Assembly: GCF_014836935.1 (NCBI RefSeq)
Contig: NZ_JACSPW010000008.1
Location: 1-64,000, forward strand
Reading direction: 5' to 3'
Source of the DNA: Solibacillus merdavium
GTDB lineage: Bacteria > Bacillota > Bacilli > Bacillales_A > Planococcaceae
DNA: 64,000 nucleotides
Part shown: one piece after another, positions 33,246 to 42,090 of the stretch
How the letters are laid out: each line of letters starts with the position of its first letter
Position numbering within the stretch: position 1 is the stretch's first letter
Notes under the pieces: generated by a model
Told to the model about the DNA's origin: nothing
Database searches by the model: none
Seen by the model: only the letters and a program-made list of their open reading frames with translations
Program-made: the position numbers and the translations under genes

Positions 33246-33614
33246 TTAATTTATAAAATCGAATATTTTTAAATCTATTTCATCTATTGGACCAATCTTT
33301 TGTTCTAAGTCCCATAATCGAATTTCGAATGTCTCATTATTTTTCTGAAATGGTTGGAGTTTTTCAAGAGTAGTAAAGTAGACAGGATTATACTTAATTT
33401 CATTATTTATTACGTTTTTTACTTTTAACAAACCTTTAAATTCTATATCCAGAACTATTTGACCAGTTTCTTCGTAAAGTTCTCTTATTGCACAATCATT
33501 TGGTGTTTCATCCATCTCCCTTTTCCCGGCTGGTAATTCCCATTGTTTTCTTAAAGTGTTATAACATAAAAGATATTTGTCATCACATTTAATTACAGCA
33601 TATGATCCAGCCAA
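33246..33614 (-). CDS. NUDIX hydrolase, 5' end uncertain
   Basis: The domain is clear: the Nudix box runs from G30 (PAGKREMDE...CAIRELYEETG) to G51. From TTG 33614 the product is 122 residues, but this TTG has no ribosome site. The same frame stays open upstream and reads EFLVVKETEIYTYHRLAGSYAV, which looks like a genuine NUDIX N-terminus. The only good site, AAAGGATA, fits an ATG at 33675 that is out of frame by one base. A frameshift near 33665 or an ATT start would explain this. Substrate unknown. Confidence 0.7.
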   Translation of the reverse strand: MAGSYAVIKCDDKYLLCYNTLRKQWELPAGKREMDETPNDCAIRELYEETGQIVLDIEFKGLLKVKNVINNEIKYNPVYFTTLEKLQPFQKNNETFEIRLWDLEQKIGPIDEIDLKIFDFIN

Positions 33615-33733
33615 TCGGTGATAGGTATATATTTCTGTCTCTTTTACAACAAGGAATTCAGAAATTGAAAGCCATTATCCTTTGCGCATTCCAATTATTT
33701 CCCCCCATCTTTTTAACCAATCTCACTCAAATG

Positions 33734-34357
33734 TTATGAAATAGTGACTTTATCTAAATGCGCTATGTCCCCTTCAGATAAAATACAATATTCTCCATTT
33801 TTTATTTCCATTATTGAAAGACTTGTGTCGTGTATAAATGGTGGTGCCCATAAATCTGTAATGTTCCTTCCTTTTGCATGCATTAATAAAGATTTTAGAA
33901 TAACAGAATGAGTAATAACCAATATATTTCCAGATTCATGTTCTGAAATAATGTAATTTAATACATTAATAGCCCTGTTTGTAAGCTGCTCAAAGGTCTC
34001 ACCACCAGCTGGTTCATAAAGGGCTGGTTTCTTCCCAAAATTTTTATATTGCTCAGGGTATGAAACCTTTATTTCTTCATGAGTTTTACCCTCCCATTCA
34101 CCCAAATACATTTCTCTCAAGTTTTCATTCGTACTAATTGGTAAATTTCTTTCCCCAATAATTAATTTAGCTGTTTCAATTGTTCTTTCACTGGTACTTG
34201 AATAAGCAGCAACAAATTCTACCCCTTCTAACCTTTTTCCTAATGCAATTGCGTTATTAACCCCTTGCTCAGTTAACGCTGAATCTTTCCAGCCTTGCAT
34301 CCTTTTTTGAATATTCCACTCTGTTTGACCATGTCTCACTAAATATAATCTAAGCAA
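33734..34357 (-). CDS. Histidine phosphatase family protein
   Basis: The protein is 207 residues from a TTG with GGGGGAA upstream. The catalytic RHG motif is LYLVRHGQTEWN (R8, H9). The second-site residues follow in YSSTSERTIETA, EMYLGEWEGK and LVITHSVILKSLL. It belongs to the cofactor-independent phosphoglycerate-mutase-like branch that dephosphorylates small metabolites (PhoE/CobC/GpmB-like). The exact substrate is unresolved. It is a single gene between NUDIX and acetyltransferase genes. Confidence 0.87.
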   Translation of the reverse strand: MLRLYLVRHGQTEWNIQKRMQGWKDSALTEQGVNNAIALGKRLEGVEFVAAYSSTSERTIETAKLIIGERNLPISTNENLREMYLGEWEGKTHEEIKVSYPEQYKNFGKKPALYEPAGGETFEQLTNRAINVLNYIISEHESGNILVITHSVILKSLLMHAKGRNITDLWAPPFIHDTSLSIMEIKNGEYCILSEGDIAHLDKVTIS

Positions 34358-34489
34358 TGTGTGTTCCCCCGCTCTATACTTTCTCTAAAATCGCTTGTAC
34401 ATTAAGTTATAGCAGCCAAGAAATGTTGGTTTCTCAGCATTTTTCAACTACTTGTGTATCCCTAAACTGCATATGCCTCCCCTAAAAAA

Positions 34490-35209
34490 TTATAATTTGT
34501 TTTTATCTATTTTATAAATCCCTTTCCGATCACGGAGTTCGCATCCATTTTCCTCAAAGATTTTAATCATATAAGAATTACTTACGTCGGTACTGCCGAC
34601 GTAATAGCTGGCATGGAAATTCTTGAGTAATGCGAGAGTAATTTTATGAATAGTTCTTCCCAGGCCTTGCCCTCTTAAATTCGGCACTACGCCGAAGTAA
34701 AACAATCTTCCTTCGTCATCTGTCCCCATTTCAATATGAGGAATACTTATCCCTATTAAAGTTTCATTCTTCGTGAAATAATAGCAATACTTGCGCCACT
34801 CAGGTCCCAACTCATTTTTAATAGAATGCATAACTTGATCAATGGGCTGCTTTATATTTTTATTGGCAGAACCCATTCGACATAGATCATACAATTCCGC
34901 ATATTCTCGGTCATCCATTATTCCTTCAGAAAGTGAATGCCAAACAATTTGATCATCTATTTGTGGTAAATCTTCAAGTTTCCTTGTGTACTCGACAATA
35001 CTGGAAATCTTGCTGAACTTTTTTTGAAGCAGCCAGCTTTCAAAATGTTCATCCATCAGTAAAGATAAATAGCCAATCCCCAGATGATCCCATTCCTCCA
35101 GGATTTTTGTGAATTGATGTATGTATTCTTCTTTTGGAATATCCTCTTTATTGATTTGATCAACAAGCCAATATTTCGGATCGTTTTTGATGATATTGAA
35201 TAAGTTCAA
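34490..35209 (-). CDS. GNAT family N-acetyltransferase
   Basis: The protein is 239 residues from the TTG at 35209, 7 bases after AGGGGGAG; the upstream ATG in frame belongs to the tail of a broken gene. The N-terminal half (about 1-110) is a less conserved GNAT-like domain, which is common in tandem acetyltransferases. The C-terminal half carries YFGVVPNLRGQGLGRTIHKITLALL and YVGSTDVSNSYMIKIFEENG, giving the acetyl-CoA site. The substrate is unknown. Confidence 0.75.
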   Translation of the reverse strand: MNLFNIIKNDPKYWLVDQINKEDIPKEEYIHQFTKILEEWDHLGIGYLSLLMDEHFESWLLQKKFSKISSIVEYTRKLEDLPQIDDQIVWHSLSEGIMDDREYAELYDLCRMGSANKNIKQPIDQVMHSIKNELGPEWRKYCYYFTKNETLIGISIPHIEMGTDDEGRLFYFGVVPNLRGQGLGRTIHKITLALLKNFHASYYVGSTDVSNSYMIKIFEENGCELRDRKGIYKIDKNKL

Positions 35210-35222
35210 TTTGTTGCTCCCC

Positions 35223-35497
35223 CTAATACACCAGTTTAAGAATTTTTTTGATATGCTCTTCATTTTCTTCTATACCAACTTGCCTACTCAAATATTTATT
35301 CAGTCTAAGAATTTCTGGAAAAGTAGAAATCAACGTTAATTGTCAAAGGTTCCTCTTGCTAATGAACCCGCTAAGTAAATTGCTAAAACATCCGAATCAG
35401 ATGTTAAGTCTTTTAAAGCATTTCCCAATAAAATATCTCGATGATTTGGTAATAATGTATCACTTTCTAGATGTCTGTTTTCAAGTCCCATACACAT
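35223..35497 (-). pseudogene. Deleted nucleotidyltransferase-like gene
   Basis: AAAAGGAG and ATG 35497 open a frame with LPNHRDILLGNALKDL and VLAIYLAGSLARGTFDN. The last part is the GSxARG strand of a Pol-beta-type nucleotidyltransferase, as in aminoglycoside nucleotidyltransferases. A TAA at 35336-35338 stops it exactly where the DxD metal motif should follow. A second frame supplies what looks like the C-terminus (LRLNKYLSRQVGIEENEEHIKKILKLVY) and stops at 35223. The central domain has been deleted. Confidence 0.7.
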
Positions 35498-35610
35498 CAA
35501 CTAGCTCCTTTTCTACTTTTGAAGATTCTTTATAAGTTGGGTTAAATCCTTAACGCCTACCACACCTCTTTCTAGGGAAGCCAAAGAATTTCATTAATAT
35601 AATAAATTCC

Positions 35611-35652
35611 ACAAAAAAGGCATTAATCCTTGTTGGATTAACGCCCTTTTGT
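35611..35652 (-). terminator. Terminator of the YdaD-like gene
   Basis: GGCGTTAATCC pairs with GGATTAATGCC (minus strand) around AACAA, followed by TTTTTTG. It lies about 75 bp past the dehydrogenase stop. Confidence 0.75.
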
Positions 35653-35723
35653 TGAAGCAGAAAAAAGTAGCACTATTTTTCCTACTATTTATTAAGATTT
35701 TTTACTGTGTCTTACAATTAAGA

Positions 35724-36617
35724 TTACAAGTCTATTGACTCGCCACCTGTTACTCCATAAATTTGACCAGTAATATAACTTCCTTCATCAGAAGCTAGAA
35801 GAACATATACCGGTGCAAGTTCTACCGGCTGTCCAGCACGACCAAGTGGAGAGTTTTGGCCAAACTCAGGGATACTACCTTCCAATTGTCCGTTATCTAA
35901 CTGAAGCGGTGTCCAAATTGGTCCTGGTGCCACCCCATTAACACGTACTCCTTTAGAAGCAAAGTATGAGGAGAGCGTTACCGTAAAGTTACTGATTGCA
36001 CCTTTTGTAGAGGCATAATCTAGTAATTGTGTGGACGGATTAAATGATTGAACCGATGTCGTTGTAATAATGGCACTACCTGGTTCTAGATACTCTTCAG
36101 CTGCTTTAACCGTCTCAAACATACTGATAATGTTTACTTTGAAAGTATCCTCCACTTGTTTGATTGTTATTTCACTTAGGGAAGGTTGTGCAATTTGCTG
36201 CGCCGCATTTAATACGAGCGTGTCCAAACCGCCAAAAGCTTCCACTGTTTTTGTTACAATTTCAGTCGCTGCGCCATCTTCTCGCAGATCATAAGGTAGC
36301 AGTAATGCTTTTTTGCCTTCTTTTTCAATTAATTCTTTCACTTCATTAGCATCCTTTTCTTCACCAGGGAAGAACTGGATCGCTACATTTGCCCCTTCAC
36401 GTGCATAGGCAATAGCAGCGGCACGGCCAATTCCGGAATCACCACCTGTAATCAAGGCGTTGCGCCCTTCTAGGCGATTGTGACCTTTATAAGATTGTTC
36501 TCCGCAATCAGGTTTTGGGCTCATATCTTTTTGGAGCGCTGGAGTGTTCTGTTCTTGATCCGGGAAGTTTCCTGTATGATATTTCTTACGTGGATCTGTT
36601 AGATGTGTGTTTCCCAT
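35724..36617 (-). CDS. SDR oxidoreductase, YdaD-like general stress protein
   Basis: The protein is 297 residues. A 45-residue N-terminal extension (typical of the YdaD/YhxD group) precedes the Rossmann core: cofactor loop TGGDSGIGRA (about 57-66), the NAA motif in LVLNAAQQIA, and the catalytic Ser-Tyr-Lys as TTSVQSF and YASTKGA. FGQNSPLGRAGQPVELAPVYVLLASDEGSYITGQ closes it. These are NAD(P)-dependent dehydrogenases of unknown natural substrate, induced by general stress in Bacillus. A perfect sigma-B-type promoter is present upstream (36703-36728). Confidence 0.88.
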   Translation of the reverse strand: MGNTHLTDPRKKYHTGNFPDQEQNTPALQKDMSPKPDCGEQSYKGHNRLEGRNALITGGDSGIGRAAAIAYAREGANVAIQFFPGEEKDANEVKELIEKEGKKALLLPYDLREDGAATEIVTKTVEAFGGLDTLVLNAAQQIAQPSLSEITIKQVEDTFKVNIISMFETVKAAEEYLEPGSAIITTTSVQSFNPSTQLLDYASTKGAISNFTVTLSSYFASKGVRVNGVAPGPIWTPLQLDNGQLEGSIPEFGQNSPLGRAGQPVELAPVYVLLASDEGSYITGQIYGVTGGESIDL

Positions 36618-36702
36618 CAAAAATCATCTCCTAATCTAGTTTTGATAGTAAGGAAAAATCTGAAAACCTATTCCTTTACTAATTTGTGTTACATTCCTTT
36701 GA

Positions 36703-36728
36703 ATACCCTGTGTTCATTCACTTTAAAC
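36703..36728 (-). promoter_or_regulatory. Sigma-B promoter of the YdaD-like gene
   Basis: Minus strand: GTTTAA (36728-36723), 14 bp, GGGTAT (36708-36703). Both hexamers are perfect matches to the Bacillus sigma-B consensus and the spacing is right. It lies about 85 bp before the start codon. Confidence 0.8.
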
Positions 36729-36816
36729 AGCTAAAAGCTATCCTACGCATTGTATTGAAATAGATAATATCTCTAATAAGTGAAGTGGTGACCATCCATT
36801 CGATCACCACCTCTTT

Positions 36817-38433
36817 TTAGTTTGTTTCTGGGAAAAATACCTGGGCTGTACGAACATCTACCAGTGTAGGCGCATTTGTATTAAGTGCCTCTTCCATTAC
36901 CGATTCCAGTTCAGAATCTGAAGCGGGGCGTAGTCCTTTCCAACCGCAAGCTTCTGCCAATTTCACAAAATCTGGGTTGGTTAAATCTACCCCTACTTCT
37001 TCCTTCTCAGCTACTTTTAATTTGTCTCTTTCCATTTGCAGACTCTCATTATTTAACACAACGACCGTAATATTGAGTCCATATCGGGTAGCTGTCAATA
37101 AATCAGCAAGTACCATTTGTAGTCCTCCGTCACCGACAATTGCCACTACTTGTTTTTCAGGTTGGATAAGCTTGGCTGCCATTGCAGCTGGAAGTCCAAA
37201 ACCTAGTGTCCGCCAGTAGCCAGAGAATAAAACAGATTGCCCCTTTTGTCGGAAGTTCCGATTCGTCCACACTGTATTATCTCCTGTATCCAGTGCAAGA
37301 ATGGCATCCGGTGCCACTGTTCTGTCCAAGGCGTGCATAATTCGGGAAGGATGGACAGGATAACCAGAAGTACTACCTTCCTTCTCATTTTGCTCCGCCC
37401 ATTTTTCTTTAACTTTCTTGCAACGGATTACCCAATCTTCAGAACGGGAGAATTCTTGCATGCTCTCCAATAAGAATGGTACAACTTCTTCTGTTTTCCC
37501 CATGATGCCAAGCTCAGTTGGAATTTCTTTTACAAACTTATCGAATTGGCGGTCAATCTGAATAATCCTTGCATTAGTTGGCACATACCCTTCTGGCCAC
37601 CAAGTTGTGCCCGCAAGAAGTACTACATCTGAGTCTTTAAATAAATCCGCAGCATAAGGATTACCGCCTTCGCCTATACCTTGCAGAACGAGCTCTGAAG
37701 ATTCATTAAATAAGCCTTTGCCACCTAAGCTTGTCAGAATTCCAGCTCCCCACAAATCTGCTAATTTTTCCAACTCCTCTGATACGGACGTGGCGCCTAA
37801 GCCTGCTAGAATCATTGGCTGCTTGGCTGTTTTCATTATTCCGATTGCGTGTTCCAAGCTTTCTTTCGTGAAGTTGGAAGCCCCTTCTATTACATTAGGC
37901 AATGGACGCGGCTCCCCTTTAGCCGGCATCATGAAAATGTCCTTCGGTATGGATAGATGTGTGACTACACGCTGTCCAAGTGATGTTCTTGCCGCTTTTT
38001 GCAGAACCTCAATCGTCGCATCTGGATTTGCCAGATTAGCAGAATAAGCAGCAAAGGGCTTCATTAGCTCCTGTTGGTCAATATATTGTGGATATTCCGT
38101 CCCGATTTTATCGCTTTGGGCCTGTCCCGTAATGGCGAGTACAGGTGCTCTATCTGCATGTGCATCACCAAGCCCATTTAAAAGGTTAGCTGCACCAGGT
38201 CCCATCGTCGCGGTGCATACCCCAAGCCCGCCCGTCAGTTTTGCTTCTGCAGACGCCATAAAAGCAGCTGTCGACTCATGCTTAACAGCAATGTATTGTA
38301 TTTTATTCTGCTTAGCCAGTGCATCTATGAGTCCGAAAGTAGTATCTCCCACTACCCCGTATATCCGTTTAACGCCAAACATAGATAGTTGGTCCAGCAT
38401 CAATTCACCAACTGTTCTCTCTTTATTATCCAT
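36817..38433 (-). CDS. Thiamine-diphosphate enzyme, pyruvate oxidase/YdaP-like
   Basis: The protein is 538 residues with the full three-domain layout. The N-terminal PYR domain has the activating glutamate E53 (VKHESTAAF) and GVCTATMGPGAANLLNGLGDA. The central domain follows, then the C-terminal PP domain with GDGGLQMVLADLLTATRYGLNITVVVLNN, the ThDP/Mg motif. It matches the YdaP type of pyruvate oxidase, a general stress protein in B. subtilis. It may oxidise pyruvate to acetyl phosphate or acetate; other ThDP decarboxylases are possible. AAGGAGG precedes the ATG. Confidence 0.88.
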   Translation of the reverse strand: MDNKERTVGELMLDQLSMFGVKRIYGVVGDTTFGLIDALAKQNKIQYIAVKHESTAAFMASAEAKLTGGLGVCTATMGPGAANLLNGLGDAHADRAPVLAITGQAQSDKIGTEYPQYIDQQELMKPFAAYSANLANPDATIEVLQKAARTSLGQRVVTHLSIPKDIFMMPAKGEPRPLPNVIEGASNFTKESLEHAIGIMKTAKQPMILAGLGATSVSEELEKLADLWGAGILTSLGGKGLFNESSELVLQGIGEGGNPYAADLFKDSDVVLLAGTTWWPEGYVPTNARIIQIDRQFDKFVKEIPTELGIMGKTEEVVPFLLESMQEFSRSEDWVIRCKKVKEKWAEQNEKEGSTSGYPVHPSRIMHALDRTVAPDAILALDTGDNTVWTNRNFRQKGQSVLFSGYWRTLGFGLPAAMAAKLIQPEKQVVAIVGDGGLQMVLADLLTATRYGLNITVVVLNNESLQMERDKLKVAEKEEVGVDLTNPDFVKLAEACGWKGLRPASDSELESVMEEALNTNAPTLVDVRTAQVFFPETN

Positions 38434-38512
38434 AAAATATGAACCTCCTTGATAGATTTTCTAACTTGCCAGTTAGAGAGCCTATTTATATTTTTCGGTC
38501 ATATTTAATTAC

Positions 38513-38537
38513 TTTCCCAAAATAGCGAGAGTTAACC
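38513..38537 (-). promoter_or_regulatory. Possible weak sigma-B promoter of the YdaP-like gene
   Basis: Minus strand: GGTTAA (38537-38532), 13 bp, GGGAAA (38518-38513). It is a weaker fit than the two nearby sites, but it sits in the same divergent promoter region. Confidence 0.4.
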
Positions 38538-38551
38538 TTTGTTTTTTAATT

Positions 38552-38577
38552 GCTTAAAGGAAGTTTTTCTAGGGTAT
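38552..38577 (+). promoter_or_regulatory. Sigma-B promoter of the DUF421 gene
   Basis: GCTTAA (38552-38557), 14 bp, GGGTAT (38572-38577): one mismatch to the sigma-B consensus with correct spacing. It is 27 bp ahead of the TTG start. Confidence 0.72.
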
Positions 38578-38604
38578 TCAAAGATGATAAAGGAGTGAAG
38601 AGGA

Positions 38605-39252
38605 TTGATAACAACGATTATCATTAAAGTCATTGTCGGATATTTAGCTCTTATGCTAGTCATCCGCTTGTTAGGGAATAAGGAACTCTCTGAAGTTACC
38701 CCTTTCGACTTTGTCTTTATCATTATTCTCGGTGGAATACTTACGAGTGCTATTTATGATGATAAGGTTAGTATTTGGGTTATTCTTATCACTATTGGAG
38801 CATGGACTGTACTTAACGTTATAGTCAATTTCCTTGTCCGGATGTTTGAAAAACTGCGCCCGGTCATTAAAGGGGAACCAGCCATTGTCGTTAATAATGG
38901 CTGCATTGAGATTAAAGAATTACAAAAAAAGAGAATTGATCCCGAACAGCTTCGTTCCTTATTGCGACAGCAAGGGGTTTTTACTCTTAGAGAGGTGAAA
39001 TATGCTCTTTTAGAGCCTGGCGGACAAATTAGTATAATGAAAAAGGAATCAGCCAAGGAGAATTCAAGTAATGTTTTGTCCCATCTTCTTGTTGATAAAG
39101 GTAGTGTAAAAGAAAAGGCCCTGGATAAAATAGGGAAAGATGAGCAATGGGTCATTAAGTCATTAAAAGATGAAGGCTATGAAAACCTCAAGAAAATATA
39201 TTATGCTGAATGGGATGAGGAAAATGGATTTTTAGTTCAGACTTATGATTAG
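38605..39252 (+). CDS. DUF421 (YetF-like) membrane protein
   Basis: The protein is 215 residues from a TTG with GGAG/AGAGG upstream. Three N-terminal helices (about 2-20, 33-48 and 52-76) contain LVIRLLGNKELSEVTPFDFVFIIILGG, the DUF421 hallmark. The cytoplasmic domain has KGEPAIVVNNGCIEIKELQKKRIDPEQLRSLLRQQGVFTLREVKYALLEPGG, also diagnostic. Family members include YetF, YdfR and the spore protein YkjA. Their role is unknown. The sigma-B-type promoter ties it to the stress genes on its left. Confidence 0.9.
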   Translation: MITTIIIKVIVGYLALMLVIRLLGNKELSEVTPFDFVFIIILGGILTSAIYDDKVSIWVILITIGAWTVLNVIVNFLVRMFEKLRPVIKGEPAIVVNNGCIEIKELQKKRIDPEQLRSLLRQQGVFTLREVKYALLEPGGQISIMKKESAKENSSNVLSHLLVDKGSVKEKALDKIGKDEQWVIKSLKDEGYENLKKIYYAEWDEENGFLVQTYD

Positions 39253-39283
39253 CGCTTATAGAGATGCTTATTTCAGCTAATAT

Positions 39284-39324
39284 TAAAGGACATAACTTAT
39301 TTGGTGATAAAGTTATGTCCTTTA
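39284..39324 (-). terminator. Bidirectional terminator
   Basis: AAAGGACATAACTT (39285-39298) pairs perfectly with AAGTTATGTCCTTT (39310-39323). It lies between the convergent DUF421 and CPBP genes. Confidence 0.82.
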
Positions 39325-39333
39325 TTGATATTT

Positions 39334-40134
39334 TTATATAAAAAAAGAGTAAATCAACATAAGTAAATTCATGGAAATATGTGCAAACATATGTGCAAGC
39401 ATGGCAAGCTCCAGATTGTGCTTCCAATAAATCCACCCAAAGAACAAGCCGGCAAAACCATTCAAGAAAATCATTCGGAACCAAATGAATGCTGTCATTT
39501 CTGTTGCATTTGCGGTTGCGCCATAATGACCTAATGCAAATAATAATGTGCTAACAAAGATGGCAATGATAAAGATCCAGTTAGCAGGTTTTACTGATTT
39601 TCGATCAAATAGTTTCCATAGGATATAAACTAGCAAACTCATAACCCCAAACCGGATTAGTAGTTCTTCAACAATCCCTCCGTAGAGTATTGCGGTCATA
39701 AATTCTGAAGCATTATAAGGTCGTAATAATTCTTTAATACTTTCTGTTAAGAACGGTTCTAAAAGATAATCGAATCCTCTTATAACGACACCTGCAATCG
39801 AACCTAATATTATGGCTAGTTTAATCCCTTTTATCCACTCTGCCTTTGACTTTTCTCTAGCATTCGGATGAATAATTACAGATTTTAACCCAACTTTATG
39901 AGCAGTGAAAAATCCAATAACAAGAGCAATTATTAATAAAATATAATTGGGGATTACGGAGATTAACGCTAACAATTTAGGTTGTACAGAAATCCCCATC
40001 ATTTCACGTAATTGTTCTAATTGGATCGGGTTTGCCGTTAATGTCGATAATGCCAGAAGATATAAGGGAAACATTGCAATAATTCCAATAAAGAGATAAA
40101 TTAATAGACCTTTAACACTTCTTTGCTGTGTCAT
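39334..40134 (-). CDS. CPBP-family intramembrane glutamic endopeptidase
   Basis: The protein is 266 residues from the ATG at 40134 (AGGGAGG 6 bases upstream). It has eight or so helices. The Abi/CPBP motifs are in order: GGIVEELLIRFG (EExxR), LLFALGHYG (FxxxH) and a final histidine in MLAHMFAHISMN. Related enzymes (Rce1-like, SpdC, PrsW-like) cleave within the membrane or serve as immunity proteins for bacteriocins. No bacteriocin genes are near, so the role is open. Confidence 0.83.
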   Translation of the reverse strand: MTQQRSVKGLLIYLFIGIIAMFPLYLLALSTLTANPIQLEQLREMMGISVQPKLLALISVIPNYILLIIALVIGFFTAHKVGLKSVIIHPNAREKSKAEWIKGIKLAIILGSIAGVVIRGFDYLLEPFLTESIKELLRPYNASEFMTAILYGGIVEELLIRFGVMSLLVYILWKLFDRKSVKPANWIFIIAIFVSTLLFALGHYGATANATEMTAFIWFRMIFLNGFAGLFFGWIYWKHNLELAMLAHMFAHISMNLLMLIYSFFI

Positions 40135-40191
40135 ATCCAACCTCCCTGTTTTAAAAATGGTTATCTAATAGCACCAAATAGTCCATATTTT

Positions 40192-41016
40192 TTAAATAAT
40201 ATGCAGCGATTCTGTAGAACTATTTAATCCTTTTCGAACTATATCTAAGAAGTAATCCTTATTGTCTGGATGGCAAGCAATCAAGTAAGGTTCATTGCTC
40301 ATGCCTGTGAAGTCATTTCCTTCAAAGTCAATGACAATTCCCCCCGCTTCTTTTACCATCAGTATGCCGGAATACAAGTCATCCCCTTCAGAGTTATAAA
40401 GAATAATTCCGTCTATATCGCCTTTTGCAAGCATACACCACTGCAGAGTAGGAGCCCAGAGCCTCATCATCCTTTTACAATTCACATCGATATATTGTCG
40501 TAATATTACAGCCTTTTCATCATTCTGCACTTTGTGACCTTGTATCCAAGCAATCGTAAACTTTTTCGGATGATCTCTCTTCATAACTTTTAATGCTGTA
40601 TCATTACAAAATGAACCACCGTTTACACTAGATATAAATAACCGATCTACCATAGGTTCATAGATAACACCAAGAACCGGTTCGTGTTTATATAATAGCG
40701 TTATAGAAGAAGTAAATACAGGTAGCCCAATAGCAAAATTATTCGTTCCGTCCAATGGGTCCACTTGCCATAACCACTCACTTTGTAAGCCATTATCCCC
40801 TGCTTCTTCACTATGTATTTTATGATCAGGAAAAGCACTAGTTAATGAGTTTAATATTACAGCTTCAGCTAAATGATCTACTTCAGTTATTATATCCCCA
40901 AAATCATCTTTTTCTTCCATACTCGTAACGTTACCAAAACGGTCTTTTGCTATATTCCCAGCATCTATTACAGCCTTAGTTGCTACTACCCGCGCTTTAT
41001 TTAATAATTCCTCCAT
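40192..41016 (-). CDS. Inositol monophosphatase family protein
   Basis: The protein is 274 residues. The metal sites are the glutamate pair in HKIHSEEAG (E70, E71), VDPLDGTNNF (D86, D89) and a late Asp in the LWAPTLQWCMLAKGDIDGIILYNSEGDDLYSGILMVKEAGG region. The family dephosphorylates inositol phosphate, fructose 1,6-bisphosphate or 3'-phosphoadenosine phosphate; bacilli use it mainly for the first and third. The substrate is not decided by sequence. It is 18 bp downstream of the cupin gene, so the two are probably cotranscribed. Confidence 0.85.
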   Translation of the reverse strand: MEELLNKARVVATKAVIDAGNIAKDRFGNVTSMEEKDDFGDIITEVDHLAEAVILNSLTSAFPDHKIHSEEAGDNGLQSEWLWQVDPLDGTNNFAIGLPVFTSSITLLYKHEPVLGVIYEPMVDRLFISSVNGGSFCNDTALKVMKRDHPKKFTIAWIQGHKVQNDEKAVILRQYIDVNCKRMMRLWAPTLQWCMLAKGDIDGIILYNSEGDDLYSGILMVKEAGGIVIDFEGNDFTGMSNEPYLIACHPDNKDYFLDIVRKGLNSSTESLHII

Positions 41017-41034
41017 ATGAATCTCCTTTTGGCA

Positions 41035-41412
41035 TTAAGAATTCAAACTTTTACTATCGTACTTTAGGGGCATAAATAAACCAGGAGTCAATTCCTCACT
41101 TTGAATGACTATAGCCGTTAACCCCGCATCCGTTTTCGTTTCGTGCCATTCGTCTTTCTCCCAAAAAACAGCATCCCCAGTCGTAACTTTAAAATATTCT
41201 TCTTTTTCATTCCGAACATATCCCTCTCCGTTCAAAATTAAGAGGAGTTGAGGAACTACTGCTTTATGATAGCCTACTATTCCATTTTGATCTAAGTGCA
41301 TACACCCAATGTTCGTTACTTTAGTTGTTTCAATAATACGGGAAATAATAAAATCCGAATTAAATTGTGAAATCTTTTTGCCACTCTCTTTATTAAATTT
41401 ATAAAATTCCAT
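41035..41412 (-). CDS. Cupin-domain protein
   Basis: The protein is 125 residues, a single beta-barrel. Cupin motif 1 is degenerate (GIVGYHKAVVPQLLLILNGEGYVRNE). Motif 2 is VTTGDAVFWEKDEWHETKTDAGLTAIVI, which retains one histidine. It could be a small-molecule isomerase or a sensor domain. AGGAGGTCATT precedes the ATG. It is likely the first gene of an operon with the inositol monophosphatase homologue at 40192. Confidence 0.78.
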   Translation of the reverse strand: MEFYKFNKESGKKISQFNSDFIISRIIETTKVTNIGCMHLDQNGIVGYHKAVVPQLLLILNGEGYVRNEKEEYFKVTTGDAVFWEKDEWHETKTDAGLTAIVIQSEELTPGLFMPLKYDSKSLNS

Positions 41413-41462
41413 AATGACCTCCTAAAAATTTATAAAGCTAAATATGACAAACTGAAAAGCCC

Positions 41463-42020
41463 TTACTTCTTTTCCTGTTCAATAAACCGGACATTATTTT
41501 CTTTAGCTATCCTATAAATTTCACTTTTATCTTCCTGTAGATACTGTTTAGTTACAGGAATTCGAAGAGAACTCCCATCAACTGAAGTAAAGATATATTC
41601 TTCATGGTTACCGATGTCATCCGCATAAAATTCTAATACTACTTCATCAATTTCAGCCCATTGAAACGTTTTTTCATCGAACAAATGATTTGAAACGACC
41701 TGTTCTTTTCCTATATAGGTATAAGTTAAAATCGATAAATAAAAAACAAAGAGGCCACCAGCTATAAAAGCAGTCATGAGGCTATAAGTAAATTTATTCT
41801 GTTTAATTATAGGGATCATCAATCCAATAATTAATATTAAACAGGCAGCCATTACTATTCTATAATTTGTACTACCTGGATAGAGTACAATTGTCGATGG
41901 ATCATAAATAAATGTTTGAACATAAAAAATAGGAAAGATTAGTCCGAAAACAGGTGTACTGATCAGAATTAATATGGCTATTATTGATAAAACTAGACGA
42001 GGCGAGTAATTGGTCTTCAT
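41463..42020 (-). CDS. Membrane protein with C-terminal PH-like domain, unknown
   Basis: The protein is 185 residues. Helices lie at about 9-30, 53-72 and 79-101. Residues 105-185 are soluble, with QVVSNHLFDEKTFQWAEIDEVVLEFYADD, a strand pattern like the bacterial PH domains of YcxB/YdbT-type proteins. The ATG has AAAGGGGG upstream. No family is assigned with confidence. Confidence 0.5.
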   Translation of the reverse strand: MKTNYSPRLVLSIIAILILISTPVFGLIFPIFYVQTFIYDPSTIVLYPGSTNYRIVMAACLILIIGLMIPIIKQNKFTYSLMTAFIAGGLFVFYLSILTYTYIGKEQVVSNHLFDEKTFQWAEIDEVVLEFYADDIGNHEEYIFTSVDGSSLRIPVTKQYLQEDKSEIYRIAKENNVRFIEQEKK

Positions 42021-42090
42021 TTTAATTCCCCCTTTAATTTAAATAAAGATCTAACATGGTTTCATATAATCACTAAAATTCAACTTGAAA

